Shown here piece after piece: positions 50,138 to 58,417 of a stretch of DNA of 64,000 bases. The translations under genes and the position numbers were made by a program. Every line of letters begins with the position of its first letter. Positions within the stretch are counted from its first letter, which is position 1. This DNA is from JBBDSU01 sp040904825 (GTDB taxonomy: Bacteria; Actinomycetota; Nitriliruptoria; Nitriliruptorales; Nitriliruptoraceae), in assembly GCA_040904825.1 (NCBI GenBank), contig JBBDSU010000020.1, positions 101,492-165,491 of the forward strand, given 5' to 3'. Below the pieces are notes generated by a model that was given only the letters and a program-made list of their open reading frames with translations, was not told the DNA's origin and ran no database searches.

Positions 50138-51372
50138 CGGCCAGCGCCGCTCCCAACCCCCACGACCCAGTGGACTTGCTCACTGCGGCCCGGGCCGGTG
50201 ATCGCCGGGCGATCGCGCGCCTGATGACCCTCGTCGAACGTGCCGATGACAACGACGTGCGGATTCTGTCGGCGGAAGCGCGGCCAGCATCAGAAACTGC
50301 ATGGATCATCGGTATCACTGGGGCACCAGGCGTCGGCAAGTCGTCGCTGGTTGCAGCGCTGATCGCAGAATTCAGACGCCGAGGATCGAGTGTCGCGGTC
50401 ATTGCCGTCGATCCGTCATCGCCTTTTTCCGGTGGTGCGCTGCTGGGTGATCGGATTCGCATGCAAGACCATTATGGGGATCCTGGTGTCTTCATTCGTT
50501 CGATGGCGGCCCGTAATCACCTGGGAGGCATCGCTGCGGCCACCCCCCTGGCGGTGTCAGTGCTGGCAGCGGTGGGTTTCGATGTTGTGATTGTCGAGAC
50601 CGTGGGTGTCGGGCAGTCCGAACTGGAGATCGCTGCGACCGCTGACACAACCATCGTGGTGCTTGCTCCGGGAGCAGGTGATGGGGTGCAAGCTGCTAAA
50701 GCGGGGATTCTCGAAATCGCGGACATCTTTGCGATCAACAAGGCCGATCTTGCGGGTGCAGGACAAGTCGAATCTGCGCTGACAACGATGCTGGAAGTTG
50801 GCCATGCTGCATCGCCTGGCGGCGACAGCGACGATCGTCTGCCCCCGATCATGCGGGTTGTGGCAGTCAGATCGGAAGGCGTTGGCGACCTGCTCGACAA
50901 CGCCAAGCAGCACCTCGATTGGCTGCGGTCGCATGGCTATCACGACGCCCGTCGGCGGGCCCGCGCCATCCAATTGGTTGAGACGCTGGCGATTGACCAG
51001 GTGCGCTCGCTACTGCAAGGTCAGCAAGGCGTCAGGCGTCACCCATCGTCGAGCCAGCGTGCTGAAAGCCACCCCGAACGCAGCACAGCAGCCCCTGCTG
51101 GCAACATTGACCACGGCATTGACCACGACATGGGCCACGACGTTGACGACGGCATTGGGTCTGACGTTGGTCGCGCTGGCGGTTCGGGTATTGGTGGTGC
51201 TGCCCGTGTGGACGCTGATCGCGCTACCGACCCAGGCACGGCGCGCGATTTCGACGCGGACATTGACCGGGTCATAGATCGTCTGGTCGATGGCGCAATT
51301 TCTCCCCATGATGCTGTGGATGCGGTCATTGCCAGGCTGGCGCGCCGCGGAGAGCATCAAGAGTCGCAGTGA
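50134..51372 (+). CDS. meaB: MeaB/ArgK-type G3E GTPase with His/Asp-rich insertion
   Basis: 412 residues. GTPase chaperone that loads and protects adenosylcobalamin in methylmalonyl-CoA mutase. Walker A GITGAPGVGKSS (about 59-70), VIAVDPSSPFSGGALLGDRIRM, VIVETVGVGQSE and the base-recognition NKAD. The family C-terminal dimer helix (DRVIDRLVDGAISPHDAVDAVIARL) is present, but residues about 300-370 are extra, including a His/Asp repeat near 324-342 (HGIDHDMGHDVDDG). The mutase itself is outside the window. Ends overlapping the convergent decarboxylase gene by 47 bases. Confidence 0.92.
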   Translation: MTASAAPNPHDPVDLLTAARAGDRRAIARLMTLVERADDNDVRILSAEARPASETAWIIGITGAPGVGKSSLVAALIAEFRRRGSSVAVIAVDPSSPFSGGALLGDRIRMQDHYGDPGVFIRSMAARNHLGGIAAATPLAVSVLAAVGFDVVIVETVGVGQSELEIAATADTTIVVLAPGAGDGVQAAKAGILEIADIFAINKADLAGAGQVESALTTMLEVGHAASPGGDSDDRLPPIMRVVAVRSEGVGDLLDNAKQHLDWLRSHGYHDARRRARAIQLVETLAIDQVRSLLQGQQGVRRHPSSSQRAESHPERSTAAPAGNIDHGIDHDMGHDVDDGIGSDVGRAGGSGIGGAARVDADRATDPGTARDFDADIDRVIDRLVDGAISPHDAVDAVIARLARRGEHQESQ

Positions 51373-52951
51373 TGAGACCGAACGTCGCGTCAAGCCGCTC
51401 GGAGGTCGTCCGCAGGTTGCCGACAGCAAGGCGCAACACATAGCGTTCGGCGACAACGGTGTGCGACAGGTACGCCTCACCCGATCGATTGATTTGGCTG
51501 AGAAGGGTGCGATTGAGGGCATCGATCTGAGCAGGATCATCGCCTGCCCACGATGGTTCGGCACGGAAGCACACGGTTGACAGGGGGACTGGTGCGACCA
51601 GCACCAGGTCTGGATGTCGCTTGACGCGTTCGGCAAACTCGGCTGCCTGGTTGATGTGCTCCGCGATGCGTCGGGCGATGCCATCACGACCGAAATAGCG
51701 CAGCACCATCCACAATTTCAGGGCACGGAATCGACGACCGAGTTGCACACCCCAATCCATGTAGTCGGTGACCTGATCGTCATCGGTGGTGAGGTACTCC
51801 GCACTCAACGCGAACGCGTTGACCAGTGCGGCAGGATCCTTCACCAACAACAGGCTGGCGTCGATCGGGGTGAACAGCCACTTGTGCGGGTTCGTCACAA
51901 ATGAGTCGGCGCGATCGACGCCGTCAACCAGATATCGGTGGTCGGGATGGATGGCTGCCACCCCGGCATAGGCCCCGTCGACGTGCAACCACATCGGTCT
52001 CCCGTGAGTTGCGGCAACACGGTCGTGGACATCGGCGATAGCAGGCACCGGATCGATCGACGTGGTCGAGGTCGTGCCAACCGTCGCCACGGTCGCCAAC
52101 GGATGGTGGCCTGCGGCAATATCGGCGGCGATCATCGCCTCAAGGGCAGACGGATCCATTCGAAAGCTCGCGTCGGTAGGCACATGCCGCATCGCGTCGC
52201 GACCGAGCCCGAGCGTGATGGCGGCTTTCTCGACCGACGAGTGTGCTTGCTCGGAGGCGTACACCGTCAGCATCGGAAGGTCGCTACGCCCTGTCATGCC
52301 CCGTTGGCGGATGTCGAAACCGGCTCCTTCGCGCGCGGCTGCGAGTGACACCAGCGTCGACATCGACGCACTGTCGGTGATCATGCCACGCCAATCAGCC
52401 TGCAGACCCATCATGTCGCGCATCCAGTCGACAACCAGCTCCTCAAGCTCAGTTGCCGACGGTGATGTGCGCCACAGCATGCCGTTGACGTTCAGCGCTG
52501 CGATGAGGGTTTCGGCCAGGATGCCCGGCCCTGAGCCGGTGATGGCGAAGTACGCGTGAAAGGCAGGATGGTTCCAGTGCGTGATGCCGGGCATGACGAT
52601 GCGATCAACGTCGCCAAGAATGGATGAGAAGGCCTCAGGTTCGTTTGGAGCGTGGTCGGGAAGCTGTGCACGAACCTCGCCTGGACTGACTTGAGCCAGT
52701 ACGGGTCGGTCACCGACGTTTTCGAAATAGTCGGCGATCCAGTCGATGACGTCGCGGCCGTGTCGTCGAAATGCTTCGGCATCCATGTCGCCGCTGCCGT
52801 ATTGGGCTGGGTCAAGCGCAGCCTGTGATTGTTCGCCGCCGCTGGCCTGCCCACTCGAATTCTGGCCGCTTGAACTCTGGCCGCCTGAAGGCGGCGTGTT
52901 TGACCGCGAATCGGCACGCCCGTGCGACGCCGGTGGGGGCTTATCAGCCAC
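51326..52951 (-). CDS. Aromatic-L-amino-acid decarboxylase-family PLP enzyme
   Basis: 541 residues. Group II PLP decarboxylase: GITHWNHPAFHAYFAITGSGPGI, TSPSATELEELVVDW, VYASEQAHSSVEKAA, TVGTTSTTSIDPV, WLHVDGAYAG and the PLP lysine in TNPHKWLFTPIDAS. These match tyrosine/tryptophan/dopa decarboxylases; substrate undetermined. GTG 52951 overlaps the stop of the upstream gene and has GGAGG seven to eight bases before it, adding a Ser/Gly/Gln-rich leader of about 50 residues before the domain; ATG at MDAEAFRRHG would be a shorter option. Confidence 0.9.
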   Translation of the reverse strand: MADKPPPASHGRADSRSNTPPSGGQSSSGQNSSGQASGGEQSQAALDPAQYGSGDMDAEAFRRHGRDVIDWIADYFENVGDRPVLAQVSPGEVRAQLPDHAPNEPEAFSSILGDVDRIVMPGITHWNHPAFHAYFAITGSGPGILAETLIAALNVNGMLWRTSPSATELEELVVDWMRDMMGLQADWRGMITDSASMSTLVSLAAAREGAGFDIRQRGMTGRSDLPMLTVYASEQAHSSVEKAAITLGLGRDAMRHVPTDASFRMDPSALEAMIAADIAAGHHPLATVATVGTTSTTSIDPVPAIADVHDRVAATHGRPMWLHVDGAYAGVAAIHPDHRYLVDGVDRADSFVTNPHKWLFTPIDASLLLVKDPAALVNAFALSAEYLTTDDDQVTDYMDWGVQLGRRFRALKLWMVLRYFGRDGIARRIAEHINQAAEFAERVKRHPDLVLVAPVPLSTVCFRAEPSWAGDDPAQIDALNRTLLSQINRSGEAYLSHTVVAERYVLRLAVGNLRTTSERLDATFGLITATLDALRGAPAWQ

Positions 52952-53957
52952 CGCCGCCACCTCCGCCGTCCGCTGGCGTGTCGGCCTCGTTCGTCGCGTC
53001 CCCGGCGTCCGCTTCGTTCGTCGCTTCGTCGTCGCCCGCAGGTTCATCGGTAGGCGTGCTGTCGGGTGCTGTATCTGCGTCGGGCTCGACGTCTTCCTCG
53101 GGNNNNNNNNNNNNNNNNNNNNNNNNNNNNNNNNNNNNNNNNNNNNNNNNNNNNNNNNNNNNNNNNNNNNNNNNNNNNNNNNNNNNNNNNNNNNNNNNNN
53201 NNTCGGGCTCGACGTCTTCCTCGGGAGGTACTGGGAACTCGTAGGTCGGCAGAGGTTCAGGCTCGTCCGGTTCTTCCTCGTCGTCATCTGGCGTCGCCAC
53301 GCCGATATCAGCATCGATAGGGAAGGCCCGGAGTGCGGGGATGGGCTGGTCATTGTCGAACTGGCCGAGTGTGATCCATGGCACAGCAGCGCTCAGTGCG
53401 ATTGTCACGACAAGAGTGGCCAGCCATCCAACGATGGTCGGCACCTGCACAGGCCGTCTGCCGTTGGGCCATCTCGGCGCCAATTCGCGCCACAAGGAGT
53501 CGATATCGGCAGGTGTACCAGCGGGTACATCGGTGCCGCGCTCGACAGCATCCGGTTCTATCTCGCGTTCATGGCGAGTTGCGCCTGAGACGTGGGGTCC
53601 GTCTGAGTCGTGGGTTGCGTCTGGGGTGTGGGTTGCGCCTGAGGTCAGGGGTGCGTCTGAGTCGCCAGAGGTATCCGGGGTGTCGGTTGCGGCGCGGGTG
53701 CGATCTGCGTGCGGAGTCACTGGCAGGGCTGATGCCGCCAGGTCCTCAATCCACTCGCCAAAAGGTTCCGTTGCGGCGTCGAGCTTCCGCATGGCGTGGA
53801 CGAACACTTTCTTGCGTGCTTTGAAGAGGTCATCGTCGCGCTCAATCAGATGGTCCACGCGGGGCAGGTGCCGGTAGACAAGAACAGCGAACGCAGGGGC
53901 ACTGCCATCACGGGCGAGCGTCAACAGCGCCCGATCATCTAACTCACGATGGTTCAC
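52944..53957 (-). CDS. Sigma-region-2-like membrane protein, interrupted by assembly gap
   Basis: About 300-340 residues depending on the gap. Residues 1-60 (RALLTLARDGSAPAFAVLVYRHL ... ARKKVFVHAMRKLDA) resemble ECF sigma region 2, but no region 4 follows. A hexapeptide-repeat linker rich in Asp/Ser/Thr/Pro comes next, then one membrane helix (IVGWLATLVVTIALSAAVPWI, about 175-197) and a long acidic Pro/Glu tail ending in seven glycines. GTG 53957 has GAGGGGA six bases upstream. Function unknown; it may be an anchored sigma-like or stress protein (inference). Confidence 0.6.
   Translation of the reverse strand: MNHRELDDRALLTLARDGSAPAFAVLVYRHLPRVDHLIERDDDLFKARKKVFVHAMRKLDAATEPFGEWIEDLAASALPVTPHADRTRAATDTPDTSGDSDAPLTSGATHTPDATHDSDGPHVSGATRHEREIEPDAVERGTDVPAGTPADIDSLWRELAPRWPNGRRPVQVPTIVGWLATLVVTIALSAAVPWITLGQFDNDQPIPALRAFPIDADIGVATPDDDEEEPDEPEPLPTYEFPVPPEEDVEPXXXXXXXXXXXXXXXXXXXXXXXXXXXXXXXXXXPEEDVEPDADTAPDSTPTDEPAGDDEATNEADAGDATNEADTPADGGGGGGG
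53103..53202. other. 100-N assembly gap with duplicated flanks
   Basis: The 23 bases before the gap (53080-53102) are identical to the 23 after it (53203-53225), offset by 123 bases. The contigs most likely overlap and the gap is artificial; collapsing it removes 41 codons and keeps the reading frame of the host gene. Confidence 0.9.
53584..53691. repeat. Six imperfect 18-bp tandem units in a coding linker
   Basis: Consecutive 18-base units such as TCTGAGTCGTGGGTTGCG and TCTGGGGTGTGGGTTGCG; on the coding (minus) strand they give hexapeptides such as ATHTPD and ATHDSD in the linker of the sigma-region-2-like membrane protein. Confidence 0.7.
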
Positions 53958-54006
53958 CGAGTTCCCCTCGTACGCCTGGGCAGCGTATCGGTGAGTGGGC
54001 GGCCAC

Positions 54007-54012
54007 TACCTT
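54007..54012 (+). promoter_or_regulatory. Putative -10 element for a leaderless transcript
   Basis: TACCTT ends seven bases before ATG 54020, which has no ribosome site. It lies in the 62-base gap to the divergent membrane-protein gene. Confidence 0.4.
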
Positions 54013-54019
54013 GCCACGC

Positions 54020-54859
54020 ATGCCGGTGCTCGTCACGTCTTCGCAACGACCGCAGGCGCGCCTTGTGGTGGCGCGCCTGCTGGACCATGGCGGCGAAGTG
54101 CGGGCGTACGCATCAGGCGACGTAGGGTCCCTGCGAGCTCAGGGCGCCATGGTGGCAACGGGGGAAGCCGACGACGAAGGGCGCCTCGAAGCCGCCTTGA
54201 CCGACGTCCACACCGTGGTCCATCTTGGCGAAGGGCTGCTCACGGCTGATCCTGCACGTTCCATTGATGAGGTTGCAACGCTGGTGACGGCCGCAACAAA
54301 CGCCCAGGTCGCTCGGATCATCGCGCTGTCGATCGCTGGCGCCTCTTTGCAAGCTGACGATCCCCTACGACGGGCATATGGGCGCATTGAGGCCATGCTG
54401 GAGCAGTGTCCGGTACCGACGATCGTCGTGCGCACGTCAGTGGTGGGACATCCCGACGTGATCGACGCACTGGTGACGGCTGGGTTGGATGCCGACGCGC
54501 TATCAACGCCCGTTGCGCCGGTTGCCATCGAAGACCTCGTCGAGTTGCTCGCCGCACTTGACGATGCCCGATCTCAAGCAACCAGCGGGAACCTAGTGCT
54601 CGCTGCCGACGGACCCTCCATAATGTCGCTCGGCGACTACCTGGCAGGTCTCGGCGCGCTGGCGATTGTTGACGGACGGGTCGTGGCCGACCTCGTCGGT
54701 CGGACGCTGGCCGATACGGCCATCGTGTCGACGCTGAACGAGGCCATCAAAGGGCCGTGGACGAACGACGATCCGACGGTGATCGACGCCTGGTCACTGA
54801 TGGGGCTGGTCCCAGTCGCGCCTGAGGGCGGGGCTGCTGCAGGGGAGTTGTCGTGGTGA
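54020..54859 (+). CDS. NAD(P)-binding SDR-like protein (NmrA/epimerase type)
   Basis: 279 residues. Rossmann-like N-terminus with a degraded glycine motif (MPVLVTSSQRPQARLVVARLLDHGGEVRAYA), HTVVHLGEGLL, IALSIAGA and an NmrA-like TIVVRTSVVGHPDVIDAL. The substrate Tyr-Lys pair of true epimerases is not evident (RRAYGRIEAML retains a Tyr but no YxxxK). Likely an atypical SDR, perhaps a redox sensor; function unknown. ATG 54020 is chosen over TTG 54011 because of the leaderless-type TACCTT spacing. Confidence 0.7.
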   Translation: MPVLVTSSQRPQARLVVARLLDHGGEVRAYASGDVGSLRAQGAMVATGEADDEGRLEAALTDVHTVVHLGEGLLTADPARSIDEVATLVTAATNAQVARIIALSIAGASLQADDPLRRAYGRIEAMLEQCPVPTIVVRTSVVGHPDVIDALVTAGLDADALSTPVAPVAIEDLVELLAALDDARSQATSGNLVLAADGPSIMSLGDYLAGLGALAIVDGRVVADLVGRTLADTAIVSTLNEAIKGPWTNDDPTVIDAWSLMGLVPVAPEGGAAAGELSW

Positions 54860-55590
54860 CCGACTCCCGTCGCGCGCACGTCCACGGTGCTGCTGATGGC
54901 CCGCAGAGCCCGTGGCACACCGACGCCCTTCGCTGGGGCATGTTTGACCTGGATGGATGCCTGGTCGATTCGACTGATGCGATTGCTGGCTGTGTCAACC
55001 ACGCTCTAATCACCTTGGGGTTGCCGCCGCGACCAGTGGGCGAGCTTCGCCGCTTCATCGGACCGCCACTCTCAGGGGCGTTTTCGACCCTGCTCGCAGA
55101 GGCTGGCGCTGCGCCCGACCTGCGCAACGAAGCCATCGCGCTCTATCGGCAGCGGTATGCGACCGCTTCACTGACTGAGACAAAGCTTGTCGGCGGCATC
55201 ACCGAAGCACTCCGATCAATCACGTCTGCCTGCGAGCTGCGTGTCGTGACCAGCAAGCCCAAGCCATTCGCTGAGCCGATCATCGCGCACCTGGGCCTGT
55301 CGCCGTATTTCGTGGCCGTCCACGGGCCAAAGCCGGAAGATCTTGATGAACCTAAGTCGGTGACACTTGCGCGAGCGCTGGCTGAGATCGGTGGGAACCA
55401 CGACGACATCGTCAGGCAAACGGTCATGGTCGGCGATCGGCACCACGACATTGATGCGGGGCGCTACCACGGCGTCCACACGATGGGCGTCACATGGGGC
55501 GCAGGTGATCGCGATGAACTCGAAAAGGCCGGGGCAGGCATGGTGGTCACGACACCTGACAGCATGGCCGCGGCCATCACCGGCCAGTGA
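54856..55590 (+). CDS. HAD-superfamily hydrolase, phosphoglycolate phosphatase-like
   Basis: 244 residues. HAD motifs I FDLDGCLVDS (nucleophile and acid/base Asp), II VVTSKP, III lysine in GPKPEDLDEPKSV and IV VMVGDRHHDIDAGRYHG, with an alpha-helical cap. The set resembles Gph/PpaX phosphatases; substrate open. GTG 54856 overlaps the previous stop (GTGA) with AGGGGAG eight bases upstream; GTG 54853 is one codon longer. Confidence 0.88.
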   Translation: MTDSRRAHVHGAADGPQSPWHTDALRWGMFDLDGCLVDSTDAIAGCVNHALITLGLPPRPVGELRRFIGPPLSGAFSTLLAEAGAAPDLRNEAIALYRQRYATASLTETKLVGGITEALRSITSACELRVVTSKPKPFAEPIIAHLGLSPYFVAVHGPKPEDLDEPKSVTLARALAEIGGNHDDIVRQTVMVGDRHHDIDAGRYHGVHTMGVTWGAGDRDELEKAGAGMVVTTPDSMAAAITGQ

Positions 55591-55663
55591 CCCGTCTCAC
55601 AGCGGCGTGACGAGGCACTGGCCGATCAGTTGCCAGACTTGTGGCGGCGTCAGCCGGGTGGGA

Positions 55664-56671
55664 TCAGTCCATCTCGGTTGGCGGGTCGATGAAGGGCATC
55701 ATCGCGCGCAGTTCACGACCGACGACCTCGATGGCGTGGTCGTGACCGGCTGCACGGCGGCCCTTGAACCATTCGCCGCCGCCTTCGATCTCATTCATGA
55801 AGTTGTTGGCGAATGTTCCGTCCTGGACTTCGGTGAGGATCTGGCGCATCGCGGCTTTTGACTCGTCGTTGATGACGCGGGGACCCGACACGTAGTCGCC
55901 GTATTCGGCCGTGTCAGACACCGAGTAGCGCATCCAGGAAATGCCGCCTTCGTACATCATGTCGACGATCAACTTGAGTTCGTGCAGGCATTCGAAGTAG
56001 GCGGCCTCAGGGGCGTAGCCAGCCTCCACGAGCGTTTCAAAGCCGGCCTGCACGAGATGGCTAACACCACCGCAGAGCACTGCCTGCTCACCGAACAGGT
56101 CAGTCTCGGTCTCCTCTTTGAAGGTGGTTTCCAACACGCCAGCGCGGGTCAGGCCGATGGCGGACGCATACGACTTGCCGAGGTCAAGGGCGGTTCCGGT
56201 GGGGTTCTGGTGCACAGCCACAAGGCCCGGGACTCCCTGACCCTGCTCATACATGCGGCGTGCGATGTGGCCTGGGGATTTCGGGGCGACGAGCAGCACG
56301 TCGACTCCCTCGGGCGGCGTGACGAATCCGAAGTGGATGTTGAATCCATGTCCGAACACCAGTGCGTTGCCGTCGGTGACGGCCTCCGACAGGCCCCCGT
56401 TCCACATTCCCTTCTGGTGGGTGTCGGGTGCCAGCACGACCACGACGTCGGCTTCGGCTGCCGCATCGTTGGTGTCAAGCACCTTTAAGCCCTCTTCTTC
56501 GGCCTTGGCACGGGAGGCGGACCCTGGGCGCAAGCCGACGCGCACGTCGACGCCCGAATCCCGAAGGTTCAGCGAGTGTGCGTGGCCTTGGCTGCCGTAT
56601 CCGAGCACGGCGACCTTCTTATTCTGGATGATGTCGAGATCTGCGTCGTTGTCATAGAACACGGTGGCCAT
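55664..56671 (-). CDS. ilvC: Ketol-acid reductoisomerase
   Basis: 335-residue class I enzyme of branched-chain amino-acid synthesis (acetolactate to dihydroxyisovalerate). N-terminal VAVLGYGSQGHAHSLNLRDSG binds NADPH, with VGLRPGSASRAKAE as the cofactor-specificity loop; knotted C-terminal domain with AEEEG, TDLFGEQAVLCGG, CLHELKLIVDMMYEGG and SDTAEYGDY supplying magnesium ligands. ATG 56671 has GAGGAG six bases upstream. ilvB and ilvN are not adjacent. Confidence 0.97.
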   Translation of the reverse strand: MATVFYDNDADLDIIQNKKVAVLGYGSQGHAHSLNLRDSGVDVRVGLRPGSASRAKAEEEGLKVLDTNDAAAEADVVVVLAPDTHQKGMWNGGLSEAVTDGNALVFGHGFNIHFGFVTPPEGVDVLLVAPKSPGHIARRMYEQGQGVPGLVAVHQNPTGTALDLGKSYASAIGLTRAGVLETTFKEETETDLFGEQAVLCGGVSHLVQAGFETLVEAGYAPEAAYFECLHELKLIVDMMYEGGISWMRYSVSDTAEYGDYVSGPRVINDESKAAMRQILTEVQDGTFANNFMNEIEGGGEWFKGRRAAGHDHAIEVVGRELRAMMPFIDPPTEMD

Positions 56672-56901
56672 CGGAACTCCTCGGTGGCATAGCGGCAGGG
56701 TGGGCGAACGCTCTTTGCCGGCGGTCGCATCGGGCCAGTGATGATGCGGTCATCGACTGGGAAACCGTTATTGGCAGCGCATGATGTCAAAGTCTGGCAG
56801 TTGGTCAGCATGACGTCATCGGACGCAACCCGTTCGCCTCAATCCTAATGGGACGCAGGCCGCTAGGGACAGTCCGGGTTCTATCCACCATCGCATCGTG
56901 C

Positions 56902-57001
56902 NNNNNNNNNNNNNNNNNNNNNNNNNNNNNNNNNNNNNNNNNNNNNNNNNNNNNNNNNNNNNNNNNNNNNNNNNNNNNNNNNNNNNNNNNNNNNNNNNNN
57001 N
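56902..57001. other. 100-N assembly gap with 55-base duplicated flanks
   Basis: The 55 bases before and after the N run are identical, as expected when two de Bruijn-graph contigs overlapping by k-1 or k bases are joined by a scaffolder. The true sequence is probably the overlap collapsed once, or a short repeat copy number. Confidence 0.9.
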
Positions 57002-57079
57002 AATGGGACGCAGGCCGCTAGGGACAGTCCGGGTTCTATCCACCATCGCATCGTGCATCGCATCGTGCCCCATCGAGCT

Positions 57080-57122
57080 CGTACGACACGTTGCCTGGTT
57101 GGTGAGACCGCGTACGACACGT
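57080..57122. promoter_or_regulatory. Paired 12-bp direct repeats upstream of pntA
   Basis: CGTACGACACGT occurs at 57080-57091 and again at 57111-57122, 31 bases apart start to start, close to three helical turns, so both would face the same side of DNA. They lie about 150-195 bases before the pntA start. Candidate operator for an unknown regulator. Confidence 0.4.
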
Positions 57123-57274
57123 AGCACCGTTGATAGGCGTGTAGCAGGGTCGTCCGGCCTCGGCTTATCTGACTTTCGGCACGCGCACTCCCGTGGTGGC
57201 CGACTACGGTGCGCGACAACGTGGACATTGGATCACGCGGCGCGTGGCCGCCACTGGTCGACCAGGAGAACGCG

Positions 57275-58417
57275 ATGGCACGCTTGTTCGTCGCTCGGGA
57301 AGAAGCAGATGGTGAATACCGAGTAGCCGCGACTCCGGAGACGGTTGAGCGGCTCGTTGGCAAAGGGATCGAGGTCGTCGTCGCGCGGGGAGCCGGCGAG
57401 CACGCCGGTTGGAGTGACGAGGCCTACACCGCAGTCGGTGCAACCCTTGGCGATGATGGTGCCCTGGGTGATGCCGACATCGTCGTCGCCGTCGCGCCCC
57501 CGAGCCTCGAGGTTGCGAGCGCAATGCGCAGGGGCGCGGTGCTGATCTCGTTTCTCGCTCCCCACCGACAGCCACAGGTCACTGCCGCACTCGCCACTGC
57601 CGGAGTCAGCGCGCTGGCGATGGAGTTGGTTCCTCGCATCAGCAGGGCGCAGTCGATCGATGCGTTGTCGAGTCAAGCGAACTTGTCCGGCTATCGCGCC
57701 GTCATTGTTGCCGCCTACCACCTCGATAAGTATTTCCCGCTGTTCATGACCGCCGCCGGCACAATTCGACCGGCCACCATCGTCGTATTGGGCGCCGGTG
57801 TCGCAGGCTTGCAGGCCGTCGCCACCGCAAAACGGCTCGGCGCCATCGTGAAGGTGTCGGATATTCGTGAAGCAGCCAAAGCCGAAGTCGCGTCACTCGG
57901 CGCTTCATTCATCGACGTGCCCGATGCGGAGGATCTCACCGATGCGGGTGGCTACGCCAAGGAAGTGGGCGAAGATTTCCTGACGCGCCAGCGTGCGGCG
58001 CTGACCGACGCGATCAGTTCCGCTCATGCGGTGATCGCAACCGCGCAGATTCCGTTGCGCCCGGCTCCTCGGTTGGTCACCGCCGAGATGGTCGCCGCAA
58101 TGCCCGCTGGGGCGGTGCTGGTCGATCTCGCCGCCGCCGACGGCGGCAACTGCGCACTGACCGACCCTGCTCGGATTGTCGAATCGGATGGCGTGACGAT
58201 CATTCCGGGTCAGGATTTCCCGTCCGCCATGCCGCGTGAGTCCAGTGCGCTCTACGCCCGCAACATCACGTCCTTCCTCGATCTGATCGTCGGTGAAGAT
58301 GGCTCGGTGGCAGTCAACCGGGACGACGAAGTCGTCGACGGTGCGCTGGCGACCCATGACGGGCAGATCGTCCATGACAGAGTGCGCACACTCGTCGAAG
58401 AGAGAGGTGGCGACTGA
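57275..58417 (+). CDS. pntAA: NAD(P) transhydrogenase subunit alpha part 1
   Basis: 380 residues, soluble NAD(H)-binding domain I of proton-translocating transhydrogenase. RLFVAREEADGEYRVAATPETV, SYQANLSGYRAVI-like segment (SQANLSGYRAVIVAAYHLDKYFPLFMTAAGTI) and the nucleotide motif VVLGAGVAGLQAVATAKRLGAIVKVSDIR. ATG 57275 has AGGAGA about six bases upstream. First gene of the three-gene split form (pntAA-pntAB-pntB), each start overlapping the previous stop by one base. Confidence 0.95.
   Translation: MARLFVAREEADGEYRVAATPETVERLVGKGIEVVVARGAGEHAGWSDEAYTAVGATLGDDGALGDADIVVAVAPPSLEVASAMRRGAVLISFLAPHRQPQVTAALATAGVSALAMELVPRISRAQSIDALSSQANLSGYRAVIVAAYHLDKYFPLFMTAAGTIRPATIVVLGAGVAGLQAVATAKRLGAIVKVSDIREAAKAEVASLGASFIDVPDAEDLTDAGGYAKEVGEDFLTRQRAALTDAISSAHAVIATAQIPLRPAPRLVTAEMVAAMPAGAVLVDLAAADGGNCALTDPARIVESDGVTIIPGQDFPSAMPRESSALYARNITSFLDLIVGEDGSVAVNRDDEVVDGALATHDGQIVHDRVRTLVEERGGD

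Larger units (their letters stand above)
56672..57274. promoter_or_regulatory. Divergent ilvC-pntA regulatory region with 100-N gap
   Basis: About 600 bases without a gene. It contains a 100-N gap (56902-57001) flanked by a 55-base exact duplicate (56847-56901 and 57002-57056), a short tandem CATCGCATCGTG repeat near 57046-57069, and two 12-base direct repeats upstream of pntA. A TTGACA on the ilvC strand (near 56790) could be a -35 but has no well-spaced -10. Confidence 0.6.

Noticed and set aside
52766..53588. Plus-strand frame across the N gap at 53103
   Set aside because: It is antisense to the decarboxylase and membrane-protein genes and is extended artificially by the Ns.
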